DNA from: Microcyclospora pomicola
Lineage: Eukaryota > Ascomycota > Dothideomycetes > Capnodiales
Assembly (NCBI GenBank): GCA_002786065.1
Contig: NHNY01000023.1
Span: forward strand, 62,001 to 126,000
Direction of reading: 5' to 3'
Length of the DNA stretch: 64,000 nt
Shown piece by piece: positions 1-10,700 of this stretch. Below the pieces are notes generated by a model. It worked only from the letters and a program-made list of their open reading frames with translations. It searched no databases and was not told where the DNA came from. Position 1 is the first letter of the stretch. Each line of letters opens with the position of its first letter. Both the position numbers and the translations under genes were made by a program.

Positions 1-1765
1 TACTGTACCTTGAAAGGTAATTCGGCCATAATGATTGCTTTCTTCGTGCCTTGTTATGGAGGTGATATGGATGAGTGTATAAACGATTGTTCCAACCCAC
101 AAAGCTTCAATGGTTGATAAGCCGGCCGGTTCAGTCGGATATAACGGGTATCTGATGTCAACATGCAGACTTCGAGCTCTCACTGCGCTACGCAACTTTA
201 CCTTGTCTAAAGTATATTGCGTGTAGTTTCCAGTGGCTCACCACCAGGGAAACCATCACTACTTTGCTACGAGGTCAGGCGGGGTTGCGCCCCTCCAGCC
301 GATGCTGGCCGAACTCGGTCGAACGCTTGAATTGCACCTGCAAGAGATGCTGGACATATATCAAAGCACGGGAATAAGGAACCCAAGCTACGGCACATGT
401 GCTGTATTGAAGCACTTATTAAGCTTGTGCTGGACCATGATTGCTTTTCAGCACCAATGCCAGCCTCGTGGCTTGACGTGCAGCTGATCGTGTCGTCGGG
501 TCGATCAGCTACTGCGGGTGAGCCTCCATGCAGCTGTCCACGACCTCACCTCGGCCAGCAAGCTTTGTGTGTCGGTGCAATCGCGACGATACAGTAGACC
601 CAGGTAAGCCTGGGTTGGAAGCCATCATCTGGTTGCTGATCTGGTCGAGGGTAATGGGGCCGCTGAACATCTTTGATCGCTGCTACAGGGAGACCAGACT
701 TGCGATCGTCTTCTGCGAGCATAGTATCAACACGTGTGAACGGTTGTATTCCAGCAGCAAGGAGGATTCATGTCCTGGCAGCAACTGACGTCCAGGTACG
801 AGGTGGAAGGATGGCCACGACTCGCTCTCCAAATATCAGGTGAGGTACTTGGCAATTGTTCGCTGTCGGATGTGTACATTGCAAGGACGAGTCGTACCAT
901 CAACGTCGAGTTTGATGCGTGAAGAAGAAATTATTCATGAAGGTCTAGTCTGACATCGAGAGACGATCAGTCGAGGAGACATGGCATCTCGTCAACCATG
1001 TCTACCCTAAGTTCAAACAGATCGAGAAGTCAGGACAGGGAGGCTGAACAAGGCAGAACGCCACTGCCTACTCTTGAGACGACCTCAAATTGCAAACTCG
1101 GCTCAGATGAAGTCAAAGGCTATTACGAACCTCAAGCATTAGCTTGTTTGTTCGGTGATCGAGATTGCGCGTATCTGGCAATGAAGATCCGGGCGTAAGA
1201 TACACATCCATGTTCACAATTATAGGCACATCGGGCTCTCGTGGAACATGCGTCCAATAATCTTGCCACACCACGGCTGTCACCACATAACCGGCTTGGC
1301 TGCGCAAAGACCGAGCATGCAATCCGCCGCTCGACGATTGACACCGACATACTGTAAGCATATTGAGACCGTCGTGCCTTGCATTGGCGAGATTGAAACA
1401 TGTAACTTAGATGATGAGCACACGAGTCGTAACCGGGAAGGGAAGAATGCCTCGGCAAGATGAAGAGTGTTCCTACGTAGATTCAAAAGTCTCGCATGGC
1501 CCGTCGAATGCATCACATGTGCCTCGGAGGTCAGCAAGGCAGTGTGAACCTTACATTATATCGTGGCGCGGTCGTATACTACAATACACATTCGCTGCAC
1601 CACTCTCTCCTTGCCAGTCTGTTTGTGTTATCTTCCTATTCTTCCTTCGACCTCACGTCTGTTGCGCCTATCATTCCACCTATATTACAGCTGCCGGACT
1701 GTCCGCGCAGCCCTGACTCGTGCATTGAACCGAATACCCACCTTATAGCCAATCGCACAGTCACC
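1..1765. other. Left-edge intergenic stretch, no supportable gene
   Basis: Only short overlapping open frames on both strands; none has a recognisable motif, a good start context or phase-compatible introns. The last 250 bases are pyrimidine-rich and look like the promoter and 5' leader of the aminotransferase that follows. Confidence 0.6.
598..615. repeat. Short perfect inverted repeat
   Basis: A 7-base arm (ACCCAGG) is followed by a TAAG loop and its exact complement (CCTGGGT). It could form a small hairpin. No T-tract follows and no gene ends here, so there is no reason to call it a terminator. Confidence 0.4.
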
Positions 1766-3176
1766 ATGTCAGCAACCACTTCATACAAACAGCAGGCCAG
1801 CTCGCGCCTCGCTCAAGTCCAAGGCCACATGAGTTCCTCCGCGGCTGCCTCGGCCTTCACGGCAGAGGTCGTGCCTCAAGCGCCAGAAGATCCGTTGTTC
1901 GGGTTGATGGCAGCATACCGCAAAGATACCAGTTCAAAAAAGGTCGATCTGGGTATTGGAGCGTACAGAGATAACAACGCCAAACCCTGGGTATTGCCAG
2001 TGGTCAAGCAGGTGAGTCGATTGATCCTCTCGTCACCTTGTTCACGAGACGGCACTGCACGAGAACAGAATCGCGATACTGACACACAACTGCCAGGCCG
2101 ATGAGCGCCTTCGCAAAGACCCCAACCTCAACCACGAGTACCTCCCGATCGCCGGTCTTGCCGAATTCACCTCCGCGGCCCAGAAACTCATCCTGGGTGC
2201 TTCCTCGCCAGCCATCAAAGACAAGCGAGTCGTTTCCTACCAGACCATTTCCGGCACCGGCGCAGTCCACATCGGTGGGCTCTTCCTGTCCAAATTTTAC
2301 AACCCCGCCAACGCGGCCGCAAAGACGATCTATGTCAGCAACCCAACATGGGCAAACCACAACCAGATCTTCGGCAATGTCCATCTGCCAGTCAAGACCT
2401 ACCCATACTTCTCAAAACAGACCAAGGGCCTCGACTTCGAGGGCATGGTATCATCGCTTGAGTCGGCGGCAGAAGGATCCATCATCCTGCTTCATGCATG
2501 TGCACACAACCCTACCGGTGTCGATCCTACACAAGAACAATGGGCGAAGATCGCTCAGGTCATGAAGTCGAAGCGTCACTTCCCCTTCTTCGACTGCGCA
2601 TACCAGGGATTCGCATCCGGCTCACTCTCCAAGGACGCCTGGGCCATCAACCACTTCGTCGAGCAAGGTTTCGAGCTGATGATCGCACAATCATTCGCGA
2701 AGAACTTCGGCTTGTACGGTGAACGTGCGGGCTGCTTCCATTTCGTCGCCGCACCATCCTCATCCGCCGCCGACGAAATCAGCCGTGTCGGTTCGCAATT
2801 AGCCATCCTACAGCGATCGGAAATCTCGAACCCTCCTGCATACGGCGCCCGCATCGCATCCATCGTTCTGAACGACCCAGCCCTCTTCTCTCAATGGGAA
2901 GAGGATCTTCGCACCATGTCGGGACGCATTATCGAGATGCGCTCGGCACTGCGCAAGAAGCTTGAGGCATTGGACACTCCCGGCAAATGGAACCACATCA
3001 CCGACCAGATCGGCATGTTCAGCTTCACCGGCCTGACGGAGGCGCAAGTGCTCAAGTTGAAGGAGAAGTTCCACATCTACATGACCAAGAACGGCCGCAT
3101 TTCGATGGCGGGTCTCAACACGCACAACGTCGATTACTTTGCCGAGTCGGTGAATGCGGTGGTAAGAGAGGCATAG
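1766..3176 (+). CDS. Aspartate aminotransferase, two exons
   Basis: PLP enzyme that interconverts aspartate and 2-oxoglutarate with oxaloacetate and glutamate. Exons are 1766-2011 and 2097-3176, with an 85-nt intron (GTGAGT...CCAG, phase 0), giving 441 residues. The N-terminal third carries the fold I motif VDLGIGAYRD; HNPTG lies near residues 219-223; the PLP lysine is K284 in SFAKNFGLYGERAG; the C-terminal substrate-binding NGRISMAGL region is present. The start ATG sits in CACCATG. The first 25 residues are Ser/Ala-rich with few arginines, so I favour the cytosolic (AAT2-like) form over the mitochondrial one, though a weak presequence is not excluded. No peroxisomal C-terminal tripeptide is seen. 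Family assignment is firm; compartment is inference. Confidence 0.94.
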
Positions 3177-3729
3177 AAGTGGGAAATGGGGTTGTATACG
3201 AGTCAAGTTGGACGGACCTGGGTTGGGATGGGCATGTATCAAAATGAGTTCGGGTCGGTGGAGTTATGTCCATGGTTCTCTGGAGCTGTAGATCTTGCGA
3301 CAGGACAGCCTCGCAAGATTAGCTCTTCTACGTCAGTTGCCTATGTACGTGTGACTGTAACGTTCAGTGTGCACTATGTACCCAGAATACTTGTCCACAC
3401 TTTGCATCTCTCTCCACTATCATCCGCTCGCGTGTTGAGTATCGACTTGCGTTCGATGTGCTTGTCGTACAGATCTATCCACCTCGACACTCCGCCGACG
3501 TTGCCATGAACAACCAATTCAATCGTTGATGACTGTGACAAGATGTCTCGATCCAAAACTCGAACAAATACTCCCTCGAATCATAGATACCTATGAACTG
3601 CCGGAGTCGCGGGTGACACATTGCAAGTAGTTCGTGTTTCCACCAGCAGGCCCCTCTACATCATCTATCCCACTCTCACCCCTCACTCCGCAACTCTCCG
3701 GGCCATTGCTCGTCATCTACTGATCCACC
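3177..3729. other. Intergenic, 3' flank and promoter
   Basis: Separates two plus-strand genes. Nothing coding is supported. The last 100 bases before 3730 are C/T-rich, as expected for a fungal core promoter and leader. Confidence 0.5.
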
Positions 3730-5142
3730 ATGGCTCTCTGCATATATAAACGCATCGAGCATGCGTCCACCATAGCGAGCTCTCTACGAAGTTGCCAAGC
3801 TATTCCCAGACCCAACACATCCGGCGCAGCATTTCTCAAACAGCTCAGCACAGCAAGCCGCCCACGAAACATCGGATCATTGCATCACCGACGAACCGCA
3901 CCCAGCGTCCGCCATGTCTCGAGCCAACTCAGCCACCACGGCCGCTGTAGGTCAGTACTCGGGCCCTCCCACGATCATCGTCAGAAGCGGTACAAGTCTA
4001 AGAGCGTAGAGTCCTCGCAACAGCCTCTCACCGGGCTGTGGAAGCCGACCCACCTCGTTCGACTGCACTATGGCGCGGATTCGGTCAAGCAGCACTTGTT
4101 GCAGTGTCTGCCCAGCGACACGTCGAAGGCCTTCATCATCACGGGGAATTCCCTTGCGACGAAGACGTCCTTGGTGAAGCAGGTGGAGCAGCTGCTGGGG
4201 GATAAGCACGCGGGCACGTTCAGCAAGATCGGACAGCATGCGCCGGTCAAGCAGCTCGACGAAGCGACCGAGCTGGTGCAGAAGGATGAGAAGATCGATA
4301 CCATCATCTCCATCGGAGGCGGCAGTCCCATCGATTCGGCCAAGGCGATCTCGTACCGCTCGAACGAGAAGACCAAGGGCAAGTTCTTGTACCACATCAC
4401 CATCCCTACGACGCTGAGCGCCGCGGAATGCACGCTGAACGCCGGCTACACGAACGCAGACGGGATCAAGACGGGCGTCGCACATCCCGAACTCGCGCCT
4501 CACGTGGTGCTCTACGACGCCAAGTTCGCGCTCGAGACGCCCAGCTGGCTGCTATTGAGCACTGCTCTACGCGCGATGGACCACGCCGTCGAGTCGATGT
4601 ACCATCCGACCACCACCGAGATGCCGTGTCGGTGGATGTGCTTGCAGGCCGTCAACGACCTGTTCACCTACCTGCCGAAGTACAAGGCCAACCCCAAGGA
4701 CGAGGAGGTCATCACCCGCCTGCAGCTGGCGGCGTTCGCGTCGCTAGGATTCCTGGCGCTGAACGTCCAGGGCGGGCTCGGTCTCTCGCACGCGCTGGGC
4801 TACGCCCTCGGCTCGCCATACCAGATCCCGCACGGCATCACGTCCTGCATGACGCTGGGCCATGTGGTGAAGCTCAAGGCCCAGGGATCCGCAGAAGACG
4901 CGCAGCAACTCGCGCGGCTGGCTCCGTTCATCGGCATCGCCAAGTCGGGCGATGCCCAGCACGACGCGATGGCGGTCGGCGATGCCATTCTCGACTTGGT
5001 CCAGCGGCTGGATCTGAAGACGACGCTGACGGAGAAGCAGGTCGGCAAGGACCAGGCGCACACCATCACGAAACTGGCGACGAGGCAGGAGAGTGGGCCG
5101 CAGTATGATGCGGTGCGCCGGCTGGTTGAGGGATTGTGGTGA
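3730..5142 (+). CDS. Iron-type alcohol dehydrogenase / maleylacetate reductase family protein
   Basis: Single exon, 470 residues. Residues 1-95 are rich in Arg, Ser and His with almost no acidic residues, which suggests a mitochondrial presequence (inference). The catalytic part begins near residue 100. The NAD(P)-binding motif GGGSPIDSAKA lies at 196-206. The metal-site region DHAVES is at 284-289, H354 lies in LSHALGYALG and H368 in PHGITS, with the 14-residue His-His spacing typical of the family. By remembered alignment to FucO, the first metal ligand (Asp, four residues before H285) is R281. Loss of that Asp is a feature of maleylacetate reductase-like members, so the exact reaction and metal dependence are uncertain. 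Third codon positions are strongly G/C. The upstream ATG is preferred because the frame is open throughout. Confidence 0.88.
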   Translation: MALCIYKRIEHASTIASSLRSCQAIPRPNTSGAAFLKQLSTASRPRNIGSLHHRRTAPSVRHVSSQLSHHGRCRSVLGPSHDHRQKRYKSKSVESSQQPLTGLWKPTHLVRLHYGADSVKQHLLQCLPSDTSKAFIITGNSLATKTSLVKQVEQLLGDKHAGTFSKIGQHAPVKQLDEATELVQKDEKIDTIISIGGGSPIDSAKAISYRSNEKTKGKFLYHITIPTTLSAAECTLNAGYTNADGIKTGVAHPELAPHVVLYDAKFALETPSWLLLSTALRAMDHAVESMYHPTTTEMPCRWMCLQAVNDLFTYLPKYKANPKDEEVITRLQLAAFASLGFLALNVQGGLGLSHALGYALGSPYQIPHGITSCMTLGHVVKLKAQGSAEDAQQLARLAPFIGIAKSGDAQHDAMAVGDAILDLVQRLDLKTTLTEKQVGKDQAHTITKLATRQESGPQYDAVRRLVEGLW

Positions 5143-5191
5143 GCGTATGCGCTGGCTGGACATACTGCTGTAGACTGCAGAGTGGATCGTA

Positions 5192-5221
5192 TCTACCTAC
5201 GTACCTACCTACCTACCTACT
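5192..5221. repeat. (CTAC)n microsatellite
   Basis: About seven CTAC/GTAC units in the 3' flank of the dehydrogenase gene. Confidence 0.8.
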
Positions 5222-5984
5222 ATAGCACTGTATGACATCTGAGTAGGGTATGTATGCCCTCCAGTCATCCGCCATCAGTGTATAGAAACATGCCCGTTCC
5301 ATCCTCGCGTGGCAAGTACTCTACACCAGTCATAAAAAAGGTAAGGTAAGGTCAGGACTTCGCTATAGGCCAGGACACGAAACGAATTCTCAGTCCGTCA
5401 CATATACCCGGCTATAGCACACCCTTGCCCTCAACGTGCAATACGGTATACCTGAACTCTACGCGGAAGCGAGACGATCGTTGAATCACCCCACCAGGTC
5501 GATGCTTGCATACCTTAGGTATTGTACAGTGCCCTAGCTACCTATATATCACGGTTTCACGTAAATCGCACACATTAGTGTCATGACTCGTCTACAGCAC
5601 TCACGCCTACCCTGTTCCCGCGATAGAAGCGCTGCGGCACAGTCAGGAGTATCGGTGGGCGGATACTGCACTGCACTGCACCGACTCCCCTGCACGGCAC
5701 TAGTGGCAGACAGGGCGATTTATAAAATACACTTTTTCCCTTTACGAGGGGTTTATGTAAGAGCGTGCAGGGACGGGAGAGTGGTGCAAACGGTCGATGG
5801 TCAGTGAGGAACGATGGGTAAGTAAGGTGCATGTCGGATGGTTTGTGCTGTGCTGTATGTACTGGATGTGCTATAGTAGGTGAGCTATAGGATGATGCAA
5901 TAGGATGCGAGAGAGCGGATACTGCTTGTAAGTACATGTAGAGTTGTAGAGCGAGGTGTGATATAGCAGAGAGGCGGATCGGGA

Positions 5985-6348
5985 CTAGCGTCCACGCGGG
6001 AAAGGAAAAGGATTGCAGGAAGAGAAGAGAGAAGAAAAAGTGACGACGGAGTGCGGACGCGTGTCGCTGACTGCCGTATAGATGTTTGTACGTATGTACC
6101 TCCGCCCCAGTCGAACTCTATCCTGGATGGGCGATGTATCGCAGCATCGGGCAGTCTCTTGAGTGAACAGGTCAGCAGCAGGAAGGAGAGCGTGTAAACT
6201 TACCCCGGATTATTGCTGTGATGAGTCCAGCCAGCGCCCAGCGTGATGATGATGCTGCTGATTTGTGTGCGGCGTGTGCGGCAAAGTCGTTGGCGGCGGC
6301 GGTTAGGAAGGGGATCGACCAGACAGCCCATGGTCGGAGGCAAGCCAT
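5985..6348 (-). CDS. Weak candidate: small two-exon protein of unknown function
   Basis: A minus-strand ATG at 6348 opens 48 codons (Ala/Ser-rich, with a moderately hydrophobic WALAGLITAII stretch). They end at a textbook donor (GTAAGT). The 46-nt intron 6158-6203 contains CTGAC and ends CAAG. Reading on in phase gives 105 residues with a stop at 5985-5987. The second exon is Arg/Ser-rich and unlike any family I know. An in-frame stop lies just upstream of the ATG. The intron signals are good, but the protein could be chance. A second AG two bases downstream would give a shorter tail. Confidence 0.2.
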
Positions 6349-7749
6349 GTTGCTATATTTCGGCGGTCAGGTCTCGGCATTATTGGGCGAGAGCATGGGG
6401 GGCGGCTTTGTTGGTTTGGGCACGCCGCATGAAGGTGATGCCTTGTCGACTGGATGTCTATCCGACTGCACGGTGCGTTGACGTTTCATACTCCGTCGTC
6501 ACGTTGGCAGGGGTACTACCGACTCGCGCTTCTCATCAGCTTGACGAGTATCATGGTGATGATGAAGGCACAGTATGGTTGTTGTATGAGAGTATCAGAG
6601 TCAATCCGTGACAGGAGAGGCGTCGACCCGTCCGACACGGGCCAACGGGAGCCGCGAGCTATTTCCGATCGCGCAAGGTGCAAGTCGTTACAGTGTCCAG
6701 CAGGAGCGAGCTAGTGTGCCCGGGCCGGATCGCGTGTAATTTGCGGAAAGTCTTGGAGGGTGAGACGGACGGACTGGCTAGGTTGTCTCTCTCTCCGGCC
6801 AGCTGAGCGTCAAGTCACGCCTTCGACACGGCTGCCACTGCGATCATCACCACCACCACCACCTCTCCATCTCTCCACCGCCAGCGACACCCCTTCTACC
6901 TCTCCGCCGTCCCGCCGACTCGCCCTCTCGTCTCATCACCGGGTCGCGACCTTCTCTCCTCGTCGCTCTCGCCCGCCAGCTGATCGATTGAACCCCTGGG
7001 ACTCCCCGTTCGTCAGCTTCGTCGCACCCTCCATCCAACACCGGACGTCTCAGCTTCTTCGCTCGACTCGTCCACCCACACTCGTTTCAACCCACCTGCT
7101 TGATCTCTTCGACGCGTCCATTGCTACCGATCCCCTTCACGGCCTTGACTTTCCTGGGATTCAGTGACTGCTGGACATCGCTCGCTTCCAATCATCCCAA
7201 CGCGCAACAGCCTCACGAGCTCCACTCCGACCACAGCGATACCTGTATCTCCGATTAACACGGGCACCTTCTCGATCGCTCAAGAGCCGCCGGTTGCACG
7301 TGTATCGACTTGGGAGTAAAGTGGAAGTGAAGCGGGAAGATCGGTCACGGTTGGCTTTATGCATTGAGATTGAGAAGCGCGCGTTTACTCTTTGACACAA
7401 TCCGGACACACAAGACATTATTGTCGTCAACGACCAGTGGATATCTCCTTCACTCCAATCGGTAGCTGCGTCGCGAGAATACCGACACTCTATGAATCAC
7501 GTCCAGACGACAAGATAGCATGTGTCTGACTCGCATCTAATCGAGCCTGCAATCTTCTCGGCAGCTGATCGAACCCACCTCCTGACGTTTTCGTCAAGTA
7601 CACTCGTTTATACCCAACTCTGACGGTGGGTACAGCCACACTTGGAATGTCGAATGTCCGAGGACGTAACACTGACAATACTCCCAGCTATCACTCACGC
7701 CCTTTTGACGGCTCTTTCTTTCCCAGCAACCCTCTAATCAGACACAACC

Positions 7750-10700
7750 ATGCGCACATCTACCGCATCATGGGCAGCCGCCCTGGCTGTCATGTCCGCG
7801 TACGGACCAGTGACCACGGCGGACGCGGCACCTGCGCGCCAGCAGAATGATATGCCACGATACTACTACCCGAAGCACATCAAGCGCCAGCTCTTCTCCA
7901 ACAGCAGTAACGATTCTCCTTTGGACGGTCTGCTGGGTGGCGACTCGTCCTCCACGACCACCACGACCTCTCCCACGCATAGCTCCTCGGTGCCGCAGAC
8001 GACCACCTCATCGTCCAGCTCCGTGGCCCTGGGTGGACTGCTTGGTGCTCTGACCACCACGTCGACATCGTCCAGCTCGTCTTCTCACATCTTGACGACC
8101 GCGCCATCCGAAACACACCAGTCTTCGACCCACGCGTCCGAGAGCCACAGCAGCAATGGCGGCAGCAGCAGCAGCAGCGAGGACTCGGAGAGCTTCCCCA
8201 AATCGTCTTCGACGACTACTGATGCTGGCCTGTTGGGTAGCTTGCTTTCTACACCAGGATCGAGCACCACCAGCACGCCGACTTCCAGTGCATCCTCTTC
8301 TGCCTCGGGCCTGCTTACCTTGTTGAGCAGCACAAGCTCGACCGCTACCACGCCGACCTCTAGCCAAGCCTCTTCGGCCTCGGACCTGCTGCCCTTGCTG
8401 AACAGCAAAAGCTCGACCAGCACCACGCCGACTTCCAGCGCATCTTCTTCGGCCTCAGACCTGCTCCCTTTGTTGAACAGCAAAAGCTCGACTGGTACCA
8501 CGCCGACCTCCAGCCAGTCTTCTTCTGCCTTGAACCTGCTCACTTTGTTGAGCAGCACAAGCACAAGCGCCACCCCTGCTTCCGAGCATCAGTCGAGTCA
8601 ATCGACCCAATCCTCACAGTCCAGCTCCGCTGCTTCGACTGGTAGTCCATTGTTGACCCTGCTGCCTACCAAGTCCAGCTCGTCGATCTCGGCGAGCTCA
8701 GCAGTCAGCTCCAGCCATGAGCAGTCTGAGCAATTCGGCCAGTCCACACACAGCGCATCCACTGGCGCCAGTCCGTCCTCGGCTCTACTCCCCACTCTCA
8801 CACTCCTCTCCACCAGTTCAAGTCAGTCTTCTGTCGTTGACTCGACTTCGAGCAGCAGTGAGTCGGGATTGCTGGTCGGACTCAGCACAATCTTGACCGG
8901 GTCTGGATCTGCAAAGGCCACCGCATCCGCGACCACGACGTCGGCACCTTCAGCCACGTTCACATCCGACGGGGTCACTTTTACTGGTCACAGCGCATCG
9001 GGTGAATCTGCATCGCCGTCTTCTTCAGCTGCTCTATTGCCCTCGCTCACGCTCGGCGGCTCGTCTGGTACGCATGGCAGCCAGACGGCAACCAGCAGCG
9101 ATGCTGGCCTTCTGTCTGGTGTTTTGCAAAGCTCATCCGGCACGCATGGCAGCCAGACGGCAACCAGCAGCGATGCTGGCCTTCTCTCTGGTATTCTGCA
9201 AAGCTCTATCCTCGCCACAGACTCCAGCGCTGCTTCTGCCACTGCCACAACCACAAGTGCATCATTGAGCTCGGGCATCACCTTTTCGGGCAGCAACGGA
9301 GGATCGTCTGCCACCGCACCTCCTTCGGTAACTTCGCTTTCGTCGCTTGACCTCTCCTCAGCTCTCTCCGGTGTCGGGTCATCTTTGAGTGGCGATGTCT
9401 CCGGCCTCAGCGCCTCGATCACCGCTTCCCTGACCTCGGGACTCTCGAGCGCTGTGTCCACCGTCCTCTCCGGACTGACGAGCGGCGTCACGTCGAGTCC
9501 TCCTCCGACCGGCTCCTTGAGCACCATCACCAGCTCCGGCTCCACCTTTGTGGTCCCCACCTCAGATCTGCCGCTGGGCTCTTCGACTAGCGCGAATGTC
9601 ACCGCCATTGTGCCAATTCCCAACCAGAGCAGCAGCTCGTCATCTGGATCGGCTTCGTCTGTTTCGGCCTCGACCACGCTGTCAGGCTCATCTGCTTCGA
9701 CGACATCGTCTGGCTCATCTGCTGCAACGACTTTGTCTGGCTCATCTGCTTCGACTACTCTGTCAGGCTCGTCTGCTTCGGCCACCTCGTATTCAGACTC
9801 CTCTGCCTCGTCGTCGCTCACTGTGTTAAGCTCCTCCGGCACTGCGAACACGACGGCTTCTGCGACCGCCACCTCTTCAAGCGGATCCGTGTCACCGTCC
9901 TCCGACAGCTCTGCCACAGGATCTGCTTCTGGTAGCGCCACCGTGACCAGCAGTTCCGCCAGCGCATCCGGCTCCTCGTCTAGTGCCTCAGCTACCGCTT
10001 CCCACAGCGCTTCCGTCTCCACCGCTTCCGCAACCCCATACAGCTCCACGTCCAGCACAGTGAGCTCTACCAGCGTGGAATCATCATCCGTCGTGACCTC
10101 GCACAGCACCAGCACTGCTCCAGTCTCGATCGTGGCCACTGGTAGTGACTCTGCCACCTCCATGTCCATCTTCACCTCGATCGTCTACGCGCCAAGCTCT
10201 ACATCCAGCTCGACTAGTGACATTGTCATGGCTAGTGGCAGCACGACTACTGTGAGCTCTTCGGCCAGTGGCTTGCCGACCGCTATGCCCCGCCTCATCC
10301 AGCCTCCTGGTGGCATCCCTACCGTCCCAGTCAACACCACCTTGATCCAGGTTGGCTTCAACTATGGACTAAACTATGAATTCGTCATCAGCCAGGAAAA
10401 CTCGGCTCAGCAGATCTTCACCTACTTGCCCGAAGGCATCTCGTATGGATTGAGTGTGGGTCTAACCTCCATCACGATGAAAGCGCTGATGCCATACGAC
10501 ACATCCAGCAGCCAAGGATACGTCACCACCCTGGCTCAAGCTTACATCCCATCTGATCAGGTGACGGCATTGCAACAAGCTCTGCATGCTCCAGCAGCCC
10601 TTCTTTACCAGAACCCGGATGCATCTGTCAAGACCTTGATGAGCATGATCGACCCGACCATCCCTCTCATTCCAGGTGCCTCTCTGGACCAGACATCGCC

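Larger units (their letters stand above)
5143..7749. other. Intergenic region and probable long leader of the mucin gene
   Basis: About 2.6 kb between the dehydrogenase and the mucin gene. Bases 5143-5980 hold only short frames. From about 6740 the plus strand becomes pyrimidine-rich with CACCAC and CTCC runs, which fits a promoter followed by a long 5' leader of the mucin gene. An open frame at 6760-7167 starts only with GTG and is Pro/Ser/Arg-rich, so I treat it as leader. A weak minus-strand spliced candidate is listed separately. Confidence 0.5.

Noticed and set aside
4428-5108. 226-codon Arg/Gly-rich plus-strand frame
   Set aside because: Shifted-frame shadow of the G/C-rich dehydrogenase; no stops arise because third positions are G/C.
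8988-10175. 395-codon minus-strand frame
   Set aside because: It lies wholly opposite the Ser/Thr codons of the mucin gene; its Glu/Val/Asp-rich composition is the mirror of those codons.
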